Shown one piece after another: positions 32,461 to 42,211 of a stretch of DNA of 64,000 nt; within the stretch, counting starts at the first letter, position 1; each line of letters begins with the position of its first letter. The stretch covers positions 79,840,631-79,904,630 of the forward strand of contig CM024755.1 of NCBI GenBank assembly GCA_014218235.1, written 5' to 3'. This DNA is from Colocasia esculenta. Lineage: Eukaryota; Streptophyta; Magnoliopsida; Alismatales; Araceae. A program made the translations under genes and the position numbers. The notes below the pieces were generated by a model that ran no database searches, had not been told where the DNA came from, and saw only the letters and a list, made by a program, of their open reading frames with translations.

Positions 32461-33810
32461 TTACAAGTGATAAGCCTTGAGATTGGATACATGCCAAGTC
32501 CTGGGTATGGCTTCGCCACTAGGGGTAATTAGCTTATATGAGCCTTTCTCGAGAACCTGGGTGACCTGATAAGGCCCTTCCCATTTTGGGGCGAGTTTTC
32601 CGACCGCTCTTCGGGGATCCGAAGCCGAGCAGCGGCGCAGGACTAGAAATCCCACATTGAAGCGCCTTTCCCGAACTCGTGCATTATAATACTGCGCGAG
32701 TCGTTGCTGATAGGAAACAAGACGAATGCTGGCGTCATTCTGTCGTTCGCCAAGCATGTCAAGGTTTTCCCGTAGGGCGCGGTTGTTGGCGGCTTCATCG
32801 AAGTGGGTTGTTCGGAGGGTGGGGAGAGCTACTTCCAGGGGCACAACGGCTTCTGAGCCGTAAGCCAAGTGGAAGGGTGTTTCTCCCGTTGCTACCCGAG
32901 CTGTTGTTCGGTGGCACCAAAGCACATTGGGGAGCTCGTCAATCCACGAACCTCCTGCAGCCTCCACTCTTGTACGGATCCCATGCAGCAGTGTTCGGTT
33001 GGCATTTTCTACCAATCCGTTTGCTTGGGGATGCGCCACGGAGGTGAAGTGGTTATAGATCCCGAGCTCAGCGCACTTTTGCTTGAAAAATGTGTTGTCG
33101 AACTACTTTCCGTTGTCAGAGGTGATCACCTTTGGGACGCCAAACCGGCAGAGGAGGTTTTTCCAAACGAACTTCCATGCGGCCTGTTCGGTGATCGTGG
33201 CGACAGGTTCAGCTTCGATCCACTTAGTGAAGTAATCGATGGCCACGAACAGGAACTTCTTCCGACCTTGGGCCTCTGGAAAGGGACCCATTATATCGAT
33301 GCCCCATCTGGCGAAAGGGCGAGGTTCGAACAGGCTATGGAGATGTTCGGCTGGCTGCTTGATGAGTTTCCCAAACTTCTGACACTCCGGACAGCTCCGA
33401 GCAAAGGCCATGCAATCCTTTTGTAGAGAAGGCCACCAGAACCCTGCTCGAATAATACCGCGGGCCAGCGTTCTGCCCCCCAAGTGACTACCGCACAGCC
33501 CTTCATGAACCTCTTCGGTGGCGGCAAGTGCTTCTTTGGGGTTGAGGCACCGTAGAAGAGGTCTTGAAAGGGACCGTCGGTACAATTTGCCTTCTACGAG
33601 GGTGAAGCGCTGGGAGCGCATCCTGATCTTTCGAGCTTCGCCCTGCTCGAACGGAAGCTCATCTCGAAGTAGGTAGGCCAGGAGAGGATCCATCCAGCTT
33701 GGAGCTGGTGGGTCTGTCTCGATAGCAGCAACGTCCACTTCGGTGCTCGGCAAGGCGAGATCTTCAATGAATACAGAACGAGAAGGAGTGATGTCACTTG
33801 AAGAGGCCAA
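32461..33810 (-). pseudogene. Integrase of the Tat element
   Basis: Minus-strand frame shared with the rest of pol, one TAG at 33,103-33,105. Zinc finger: HEGLCGSHLGGRTLARGI, then FWWPSLQKDC and CPECQKFGK. Catalytic core: Asp in WGIDIMGPF, Asp in ITSDNGK and, after the stop, Glu in GLVENANRTL (DDE triad complete). The C-terminal part ends VLEKGSYKLITPSGE and RTWHVSNLKAYHL, without a chromodomain, as normal for Tat. The segment 33,811-33,909 upstream joins it to the second RNase H in the same frame. Confidence 0.9.
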
Positions 33811-33909
33811 CTTGGCCAGTGCATCAGCTCGTGCGTTCTGGTCCCGTGGGACATGTATGACTTCGAAGTAGAGGAGACCATCTGCTCGGCTTTTGACCTG
33901 CTGAAGGTA

Positions 33910-34758
33910 TTAAGCCATGCGGGGTTCTCTAGCTTCAAACTGTCTGTTCACCTGGCAGGCGACCAACTGGGAGTCACTGAAGACTCTGAGCCAAAGGGCC
34001 CCGAGGTGCCGAGCCAGGCATATTCCAGACAGTAGTGCTTCGTACTCGGCGACGTTGTTAGAGGCTGCGAAGCGAAAGCGGAGGGCGTACTGGAACTCTA
34101 GCCCCTCCGGAGAGGTGAGGACCAAGCCTGCCCCACTCCCTGTGACACAAGAGGACCCATCCACGTAGAGCTCCCATGGGGGCTCGTCGGCTAATGGCGG
34201 GTCCTGCTTAGTAGGGAGTGTGCATTCCGCAACGAAATCCGCCAATGCTTGTGCCTTGATTGCTGTCCTCGGTCGGAAGCTGATGTCGAACTCACCCAAC
34301 TCTATGGCCCATTTGACAAGCCTGCCGGAAGCCTCTGGCCGCTGAAGGATAGACTTCAGTGGTTGGTCGGTGAGGACCGTTACTGAATGGGCCTGAAAAT
34401 AGGGCCTAAGCTTCCGAGCAGCCGTGACCAAGGCAAGGGCGAGTTTCTCTATTCGGGGGTACCTCCTTTCGGCTTCTTGGAGGACCCTGCTGATGTAGTA
34501 CACCGGATGCTGTGCCGCTCCCTCTTCTCTGATCAAAACCGCGCTAATGGAGTGTTCGGTAACCGAAAGGTATATGAACAGTGGTTCTCCGAGCACAGGC
34601 TTTGAGAGAATAGGTGGGGCTGCCAAATATGCCTTCAGCTCGGTGAAGGTAGCCTCACACTCCTCAGTCCACCGTACCTGCCCCCCTTGCTGCGAGGCAC
34701 TTTTGGGGCCTCGGAGCAACTTGAAGAAGTTAAAACCTCTTTCTGCTGCTCGGGACAT
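33910..34758 (-). pseudogene. RNase H plus archaeal-type RNase H of the Tat element
   Basis: First domain: FIYLSVTEHSISAVLIREE, HPVYYISRVLQEAERRYPRIEKLALALV, SVTVLTDQPLKSIL. Second domain: WELYVDGSSCVTGSGAGLVL, NNVAEYEALLSGICLA and LRVFSDSQLVACQV, with the acidic residues D, E and D of the type I active site. A TAA at 33,910-33,912 cuts the second domain before its last motif, which resumes in frame downstream (HVPRDQNARADALAKLAS). Confidence 0.9.
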
Positions 34759-34794
34759 GAACTGGTTCAGTGCGGTGAGACGCCCAGTTAGACG

Positions 34795-35448
34795 TTAGAC
34801 GTCGCGTACTGTCTTGGGACTGTTCATCTCCAGAACGGCTTGGATTTTTTCAGGATTTGCCTCTATCCCTCTATTTGAAACGAGGAAGCCGAGGAACTTA
34901 CCTGAACGAACACCAAACGCGCACTTGGAGGGGTTGAGCTTCATGTTATACTTCCGCAGAGTTGCGAAAGTTTCTTTGAGGTCGGAGATGTGGTCGGTGC
35001 TCGAAAGCATCTTGACCAACATGTCATCAACGTAGACCTCCATGTTGCGCCCAATTTGCTGCTCGAACATCTTGTTGACCAGCCGCTGGTACGTCGCACC
35101 AGCGTTCTTCAGACCGAAGGGCATCCTGGTGAAACAATACAACCCCAGGTCCGTGACGAACGTAGTAGCGTCTTGATCCGGAGGATGCATACTGATCTGG
35201 TGATAACTAGAGTAAGCATCCAAGAAACTAAGGAGCTCGTGCCCGGAGGTAGCGTCCACCAACTGGTCGATGCGCGGCAAGGGGAAATTATCTTTGGGTG
35301 TTGCCTTATTGAGATCCTTGTAATCAACGCATACACGCCATTTGCCATTGGCCTTGCGTACGAGGACCACATTGGAGATCCACCTTGGATATTGGGCTTC
35401 TCGGAGGAGTCCAACAGATCGGCTTTTGACGACGTGATCCTGAATCAC
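34795..35448 (-). pseudogene. Reverse transcriptase of the Tat element
   Basis: Carries WRVCVDYKDLNKATPKDNFPLP, LSFLDAYSSYHQI, MPFGLKNAGATYQRLV and the catalytic YVDDMLVK box, then CAFGVRSGKFLGFLVSNRG. Bounded by a TAG at 35,452-35,454 and a TAA at 34,795-34,797; otherwise intact. Confidence 0.92.
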
Positions 35449-35451
35449 GGT

Positions 35452-36915
35452 CTACCGTTCTCGGTTCACAGGTCGCCTCCTCTGCTGCACTGGCGGGACC
35501 CGGGGGTCCAAACGGAGGCGGTGTGTCATCACTTCCAGAGAAATGCCCGGAAGCTCGTCATCGGACCACGCGAACACGTCAAGGTTGGCTAGCAGAAAGG
35601 CCTCGTAGTGTTGCTGCTCGACCTCAGCCAGTAGGGCTCCAATATAGAGGACGTGCTCGGGGTCATCGTCGACCTGGATGGGAAGTAGATCCTCAGCAGG
35701 TGTTCCCCGGCTAGTGGAGGGCTGATCGGCAGATGGCGGAACTTGATCTGGTGTCGCGAGTGGTTGCTTGTCTCTTAAAGAGAGAACATAGCACAGGCGA
35801 GACTCGCGCTGACACCCGAGCACCTCGCCTATCCCGCTCGGAGTCGGAAACTTCATCTTCTGATGGAGAGATGAAGGTATTGCTCTGATTCTACCGATCA
35901 GGCCTCTGCCAAGGATGGCGTTGTAGCCTGGCATGTTATTGATGACCGAGAAGTCAACCACCTTGGTCACAGTCTTCGGTGCCGTCCCTAAGGTAATTGG
36001 GAGGCGCACCCTACCCATGGGCTGCACCGAGACCCCCGAGAAGCCGAACAGGGGCGACTCTACTGGGGTGAGCTGGTCGGTCTTGAGTCCCATAAGCACA
36101 AAACAGTCGTAAGCCAAGACGTCAGGGGCGCTTCCATTATCCACCAAAATCCGGCGCACATTACAATGATTGATGGTGGTCGAAATGACCAACGCATCAG
36201 TGTGCGGGATAGCAACCCCTACAAGGTCCTCGTCCGAGAAGGTTATAGCCTCCTCGAACGGTGTGCGTGCAGGATTGGTGGGATATGGAGCAGGCCTAGG
36301 CGTCGGTGGCCTGTCCACGACGTGCACTCGCCTTGCGTAGTCGTGTCGGCTCCGAGTGCTCTCTCCGCCCGCGCCAAAGCCTCCCGCGATCACATTGATT
36401 TCTTGCCCGTTAGGCTCGTTGTTGACTGATTGCTCGGGAGTTCGCTCTCGGCGTCTGGGGCGCTCTTCATTCCGGCGCACATACCCCCTGAGGTAGCCGC
36501 ACTTGATGAGGTCTTCGATTTCGTCCTTAAGCTGGCGGCATTCGGAGGTGTCGTGTCCGTGGTCGCGATGGAAGCGACAGTACTTTGCTTGATCGCGCCT
36601 CCGAGGGTCGGAGCGCTTCCTTTGTGGCCACCGAACGTATGGTTCATTCCTGATCTCAGCCAGGAACTGTTCGGGCGCCACGGTGAGGGGAGTGTAGTCA
36701 GTGAAGGGGCGTGGTCGGCGCGGCGAGTCGCCATTCCGCTGTCCCTTCTTTCGATCACGGTCAGAACTGTTATCAGAAGGTCTCGTCTTGTCCGACTGTT
36801 CCCCCTGCTCTGCTCGGCCTGCAGCCAAACTTTCTTCGCACACCGCGTGGCGTTGTGCGATAGAAAGCAGCTCGGCAAGAGTGGAAGGTTGCTGGACGCC
36901 AAGGGTCCTCTTCAA
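35452..36915 (-). pseudogene. Gag C-terminus, zinc knuckle and protease of the Tat element
   Basis: Starts in the gag C-terminal region, then a variant zinc knuckle CRFHRDHGHDTSEC (Cys-His-His-Cys, with His replacing the second Cys) at about residues 110-125. The aspartic protease motif reads ILVDNGSAPDVL, i.e. D-N-G rather than the usual D-S/T-G, followed by the flap-like MPGYNAILGRGLIGRIRAIPS segment. The D-N-G-S form is seen in some Tat elements, so it need not be a defect. The end (FAWSDDELPGI, LRLDPRVPPVQQRRRP) leads into RT. Confidence 0.85.
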
Positions 36916-37958
36916 AAAGCCATCGCGGGTGCCTGGATGAGGGCACTGGTGGCCAGAGGGACGTCCAAGTGCGAGATGCGAAACGCCTCTGTTCGGAACC
37001 TTTTCACAAAGTCCCAGAGTGCTTCGCTCTTTTTCTGACGTATGGTCAGGAGGGAGGCCGCTGTGCGCGGTTGCGACCTGCCGCCAAGGAAGTTATCCTG
37101 AAAGGATTTCTTCAACTGGCGGAAGGATGTGATGGAGCCCACTGGCAGAGTCTCGAACCAGGCCCTGGCGGTCTCCTTGAGGGTTGCAGGGAAAGCTCGG
37201 CACTTGGCCGCGTCAGATGTTCCGTGGAACACCATGTGCGACTCGAAGCCATGGATGTGGTCGGCCGGGTCGGTGGTGCCGTCGTAGGGTGCAATGGTGG
37301 GCAGAGGGAGCTTGGGAGAGACCCGGGCTTCCAGGATCTCCCCACTGAAAGGGGAGCGGAAGTCCAGGTCATCCTCCGCTGGGGCTTTCCCCACCGCGCA
37401 CTGAACCATGACATCCACGTGGCGCTCCAGGTCGACCACACGACGAAGGCGTCTGGCGAGCTCCTGGTCGGAGCCTACGTGGCCGGAGCCTTGGGAGTTG
37501 GCTCCCACCACCGAGCGCGGCGGACGAGGGGCGATTACAGAGCGACGGGGGGAACGGCCTCGGCGCTCTAGTGCCGGTTCCTCGGACGGTGCTCGGTGGG
37601 ATCGGCGTGGTGAATCCGCCTGATGATCCTGGGGGATCGGAAGGACGCGAGATCGCTGGCGGGACGGCCCTGCTTGCCCCCCCTGCGGCAGGGAAGGTTT
37701 CGGGGCCAGCGGCACAGCCAACCGGGCCTGTAAGGCCAGGCAGATGCCCGTCAACTGCTGCATTTGCCCCCGGAGTTTAGCCATCTCCAGGGCGGTTGCT
37801 GGCACAGGGGCCGCCGGTGCAGGGACGTCTTTATTTACGCCAGCAGGAGCGACGTCGACGTCTACGGGTGGGGCACGACGGCGAGAATCAGCGCGCGACT
37901 GGCGAGATCTCGTAGCCCTGCTCCTGATGTTCTGGTAAGAGGATCGTCCATGAGCCAT
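36912..37958 (-). pseudogene. Gag (capsid region) of the Tat element
   Basis: Structural protein forming the virus-like particle. The N-terminal 180 residues are Arg/Pro/Ser-rich; the retrotransposon gag domain follows with LPTIAPYDGTTDPADHIHGF, RAFPATLKETARAWFETLP, SFRQLKKSFQDNFLG and SEALWDFVKRFRTEAF. It goes out of frame at a T-run (minus strand) at about 36,913-36,917 and continues in the frame of the next entry; one base in that homopolymer accounts for the break. The start ATG at 37,958 lies only about 10 bases after the primer-binding site. Confidence 0.88.
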
Positions 37959-37968
37959 GGCTGCGTCG

Positions 37969-37986
37969 TTCCCACAGACGGCGCCA
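37969..37986 (-). other. Primer-binding site of the Tat element
   Basis: On the minus strand TGGCGCCGTCTGTGGGAA, four bases after the 5' LTR. This sequence is common in Tat-type elements; I do not name the tRNA with confidence. Confidence 0.8.
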
Positions 37987-37990
37987 AAAG

Positions 37991-38667
37991 TGTGGAGGCC
38001 TTTCCTTGATTGGGCCGGAGCCTGATGGGCCTACACTTGAAGAAGGGAGGAAGGATGCTGGAGGCAGACGAGAGCCTGCAAAACCAGAAAATGGATCAGG
38101 GGGGCCCGACTGAAGAACCGGAGAGAACCCTCCGATGCCAAAGTCAGTAGGTGACTGAAGAGGATGGGAGTTCTCGTAGGCGAGGCGTGTTTTTGTGTGA
38201 GGTTCTACATATCTTTGCATGGTCCTATACCTGTGTCTTATATAGGCATGGGTATTGAAGCGGACGGGCGTAACGCCTCCGGAAATGCCTAAAAGGACGC
38301 CTAGATTGGTGCGCATAGTGGAGGGTTACACGTTCAGGTGCCTATTGAGATGTCAAGCAGTTAATACACCTCTTAATAGTGGGGCGCATGGCCTGCGGCG
38401 GTTACAATCGTCGCTAAGATGAAGAGGCTGCTCGGGCGGCCTTGACTGTAGCTCTCGAGCAGGTTTGCTTGTTAGGAGCAGATGAACCTGGTGCTCGATG
38501 ATCGTAAGGGCTGCTCTGGGCCCGAGCAGGATAGGTGCTTCCGAACACTCTGATGATGATCGTCCGAGGACGGATGATGCCCTAGGACAACGCAGTGCCA
38601 GCTTATTTCGTCATGGGCTTAAGCGAACTTCGCTTATGGGCCTGGGTGGCAGGAAGTGACCACCACA
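37991..38667 (-). repeat. 5' LTR of the Tat element
   Basis: About 96% identical by eye to 28,584-29,262 over its whole length; flanked on the right by TGCAT, matching the base pairs left of the other LTR. Confidence 0.95.
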
Positions 38668-38672
38668 TGCAT

Positions 38673-39756
38673 GATATACATTGAAAAAAAATTCACAATC
38701 ATGATGGTGACATAGAGAGAGACCTATGCACAAATTTAATTTGAGTTTGACCCAAGATTGACTACCTTTTGAATGTCTCTTCCAAAGGGGATAAAGAATC
38801 ACATTTTTTATGTAGAACACCCAAATCCTCCTCTTTTATTGCTCCAAATTGACCCACCCACATCTAGAATTGTTGAGAGTTGGTTGGGGGTGGCCATGGA
38901 GAGCTTAATAGTGTATTTATAATACTAGGGCTGGTAAAAACGAGTTAGAATTTCCTAATCTTGAGATTAGGAGTCCCATCATGATTTGGACTGCAATCAA
39001 TGACTATTGCCTCCCCGTCCCACCCCAATTAGGAGGATAATAAATAGTAAATTCATACTCCCATTTTGGACTTGGGTTTAAACCCATTCGATGGCCCAAT
39101 TCACATGGTTTTATCTTTAATTAACACACTTTATAGATGGGATTGATTTAGTATAAAAATTTAAACATTATTTTCTCATATTTGACCTCCATTGAGCCCA
39201 ATAAATTTTATTGAACCCGAACATCTCTTTTTATTTGATGGTTTTTCAAGTTATTTATATGTGATAATGTGTTGTAAGCATTATCGGTTTAATCGACTTT
39301 TAGGGTTTTCCTAAGTCATATGTGTTTGATTTGCCCTAACTTTTTTATTACTCATTATAATATATAGTTTAGTTTACACTTATAAATTTTTGTTTGATTC
39401 CAATGCAAATTTTCACATATAATAATAGGTTTTTTGATGTTATCGGGTTTAACCCCTAAGACTTTGTTTAGCATTGTGCTAACCCAATTATGCTTTGTAT
39501 GAACCAATTTCTTCACTAATATTGTAATATATTATTTAGTTCTCAAATATAAATTTGTACTTCATTCTGTATCAATTTTTCTCATGTGATAATAAGATTT
39601 TCATTGTTGGCTCATTTACCATTAAAGTCATTAGTAAACCCATGTTTATTTATTTCATAAAAATTTGATTCCTTATATTTATTCTATTTATTTATAATTT
39701 AAAAATTCAGATTATTACAACAACAAAAGTCTTAAAAATTTTCATTTTGAAACTCC
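38673..39756. other. Intergenic flank with degenerate ~160-bp tandem units
   Basis: No gene seen. From about 39,257 to 39,650 the phrase (C)ATGTGATAAT(A)A(T/A)(A)G recurs at 39,257, 39,415 and 39,583 (steps 158 and 168 bp); between these marks the copies share TATCGGTTTAA / TATCGGGTTTAA, AATATAT..TTTAGTT and TATAAATTTTTGT / TATAAATTTGTAC words. It looks like a few decayed units of a nucleosome-length satellite. Confidence 0.5.
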
Positions 39757-40454
39757 TCACTGTGATGTGATCACATCTTAAACTGATAATGATGAACTGC
39801 TTATTCCTTTGAACATTTTTGCTGAACTTTTCGAAGGCTTCGTTGGTGTCTAATTTATTTCTTATCAACATCCAGGTGAACCTTGAAAAGTCATCTACAA
39901 TAATGAACCCTTTGTTCTTTCTGCCTAAACTTGAGGTCTATAGAGGTCTAAAACGATCCATGTGAAGCAATTCTAATAGACGGTTTGTTATAATCTCTGT
40001 CTTGGATTTAAAGGTACTCCTTACATGTTTCCTTTAGCACAGGGACCAAAAACTTGATATGCTTTAAACTCTAGTCAAGCTAGATTTATAATGGGGTTCA
40101 GCTTCTTAAGCTTGTCTTGCATGTTGTTGCTTCCATGGCCAAGAGGTTTGTGCCACAGTTTTGCTTGTTCTTTCTGCTTACTACCAGACATACATCTTGC
40201 TTCTCTAGCTCGTCTAAGTACACGTACATGTTGTTCTCCTTGTGAGCTACAAACTTGATAGTTGATGAGTAAGGTTCAAAGATTATATACTTATCTATTT
40301 TGAATCTCATTGCATGGTCCTTGTCAAATGGTTGGTTGATGCTGAGGAGGTGGTGCTTTAGTCGTTCCACGTACAACACATTCTCTATTAATATTGTTGA
40401 ATGGCTTCCAATGGTGTCTGTTGTTGTACTTCCAATTAATTTTGATGATAACAA
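39757..40454 (-). pseudogene. Copia (SIRE-like) protease-integrase fragment, minus strand
   Basis: Minus-strand reading gives the end of a copia protease region (NVLYVERLKHHLLSINQ, followed by FDKDHAMRFK), then after stops and shifts an integrase start (KNKGFIIVDDFSRFTWMLIRNK, followed by EAFEKF). No matching LTR in that orientation was found adjacent. Old, truncated. Confidence 0.75.
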
Positions 40455-40865
40455 AATACATTGTTGGATTGATTGAATGATTAAAAGAAGTTCTCAAATC
40501 AGACTTAGAGTTTCATAAGCCTCATTGAATTCATGAAGTACATATTTGTTTAGTTTTTTTTATATAAATTGAGGGTCTAACATTTTATTTAGATGTATTG
40601 CAACTAGCACATTTTTGTGTCAAGTAATAAGAATTAAGATGCTTGAGGTAAGAATACTTTAGCTTTAGAAGTTGAAGCTAACTATTCAATTTTTCTACTT
40701 GGCAGGGGATAAGTCGACTAAAGCCTACTTTTTGGTTGACCAATATAACCTAGAGATTTTAGGACAATGCGCATCTAGAAATTGGTCAGCTGACCGAGAT
40801 AATTAGGTCGACCGAACTTCACATTGGTCGATCGATATTTATTTCTGGATGACTGAACTGTCACC
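40415..40865 (+). mobile_element. Older SIRE-like LTR, left part (interrupted by the copia element)
   Basis: The phrase AATTTTGATGATAACAAAATA near 40,437-40,457 is characteristic of the start of SIRE-type LTRs (compare TTTTTGATGATGAGGAATTT at 61,861). The segment ends in a cluster of GTCGAC-type palindromes at 40,712-40,854 and is cut at 40,865 by the copia insertion; it resumes at 63,120. Left edge approximate. Confidence 0.5.
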
Positions 40866-42136
40866 TGTTGGGTTTACATTTGATATGTTTGTTTTTTATG
40901 ATGAGGAATTTATGAACAATCAAATTGATGTGATGTGATTGTGTGAATCATGCTAAAATTGACAAACTCAAGAAGTGCTAATCAAGTAAAAATATGTCTT
41001 CATTAATCATTTATATGCTCATACTATCTCACTAATAATGTTCTTAAATGTAGGAGAGATTGCGTGCAAGACAATGTACCAAAACAAGATAAAAAAGATC
41101 AAGAATAGCACTAAAAGCAAGTACCTGTCGACAGCCCCAGAGAAGCCTGTCGACAGCCCAGCACAGACAGAACAGATGGGTTCCTGGAAAGGTTCACCTG
41201 TCGACAGAACCAAGTCATCTGTCGACAGATCAACACAGGAAACTGTCTCCCGGCAAGCCCAGTCTTCTGCCTTTTGCAAGTCTGTCTGCATCTGTCGACA
41301 GATGCATATCTTGCTGTCGACAGACGAAGAGAAAATCTCAATACGAGATCTCCATATGTTTCCGACTTGGGTGTTTCCTTTTACCACGACTCTCCATACT
41401 TGAACACCCATATAAAAGGACTCTTTGGAGTTATTTTCGTACAGAAGCAGCCACCATACAATACCCTAAGGAAATCCAAGAGAAACAATTTCTCTCTGCT
41501 GCTCTGCTGGACGGCAAAGGAAGATCCATCTTCCAAACGGAGGTGAAGCCAGTTCGTCTGTGATTCAAGCTTCTCCATCAACTTATACTTGTCAAGACGA
41601 AGTTTGAAGTTCATCGAGATGGCATCTTGAAGAGTTCTACATCAGGATTTGATTCTTCAACTCAGAACTCTTCTATATCTCTGTTTCTCATACCTTGTGT
41701 GTGTGTTTGTGGATCAAGTGTCTCTTGTGCTTGATCTACGTGGTTTGTGTTGTTCTGATCATGGTTTTACATCAGACAACGTGGGTGTGTGTGTTGTAGA
41801 GTGGACTCGCTAATAAGCAGTGGTTTCTGCGTGTGTGTGTGGACGGTGGATGTAGGATACACAAGTTGTGTACTCCGAACCACCTTAAATCATCGTGTCT
41901 GTGGTTTGAACGTTTCACGCTAGATGTTTGGTAGGCACGTTGATCTTTCACATGCTAGATAAATTGCTACTCTATCTACTTACAATTAACACACATCTTA
42001 ATTTGATTTAAACTCTGTTTGAAATATCAAAAGTCTGTGTTTCCATCGAAAAGAAGGTCATAGTATATTTAATTGATAGTAATCTATTCAACCCCCCCTC
42101 TAGATTACCATATTGCATAATTCCGCACATCTTTCA
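40866..42136 (+). repeat. 5' LTR of the copia element
   Basis: Starts TGTTGGGTTTACATTTG, ends CACATCTTTCA. Contains six perfect CTGTCGACAG palindromes at 41,125, 41,147, 41,198, 41,219, 41,292 and 41,314, and TATAAAAGG at 41,410 as probable TATA box. Near the end the CCCCCCTCTAGATTA run is a typical SIRE LTR terminus. Confidence 0.95.
41125..41323. repeat. Phased CTGTCGACAG palindrome array in copia 5' LTR
   Basis: Three pairs: 41,125/41,147 (22 bp), 41,198/41,219 (21) and 41,292/41,314 (22); pair-to-pair 73 and 94 bp. In the 3' LTR the same sites lie at 62,094, 62,115 (TTGTCGACAG), 62,167, 62,188, 62,261 (CTGTCGATAG) and 62,283. Confidence 0.95.
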
Positions 42137-42138
42137 AT

Positions 42139-42150
42139 TGGTATCAGAGC
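42139..42150 (+). other. Primer-binding site of the copia element
   Basis: TGGTATCAGAGC, complementary to the 3' end of initiator tRNA-Met, two bases after the 5' LTR. Confidence 0.92.
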
Positions 42151-42211
42151 GAGGTTTCTCCGATTTACTGTCTTAATTAGTTGATCTCACGATCAGGAGA
42201 TTCTCGATCTC

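Larger units (their letters stand above)
28584..38667 (-). mobile_element. Complete Tat-lineage Ty3/gypsy element, minus orientation (10,084 bp)
   Basis: Two LTRs (28,584-29,262 and 37,991-38,667) of about 678 bp flank gag-PR-RT-RH-aRH-IN read on the minus strand. The 5-bp target duplication TGCAT is perfect (28,579-28,583 and 38,668-38,672). By eye the LTRs differ at about 28 positions (about 96% identity), mostly transitions, so insertion is fairly recent. The dual RNase H and an extra ORF on the opposite strand between pol and the 3' LTR are characteristic of Tat elements such as Grande, RIRE2 and Retand. Pol is broken by four in-frame stops and gag by one frameshift, so it depends on other copies for mobility. 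Confidence 0.95.
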
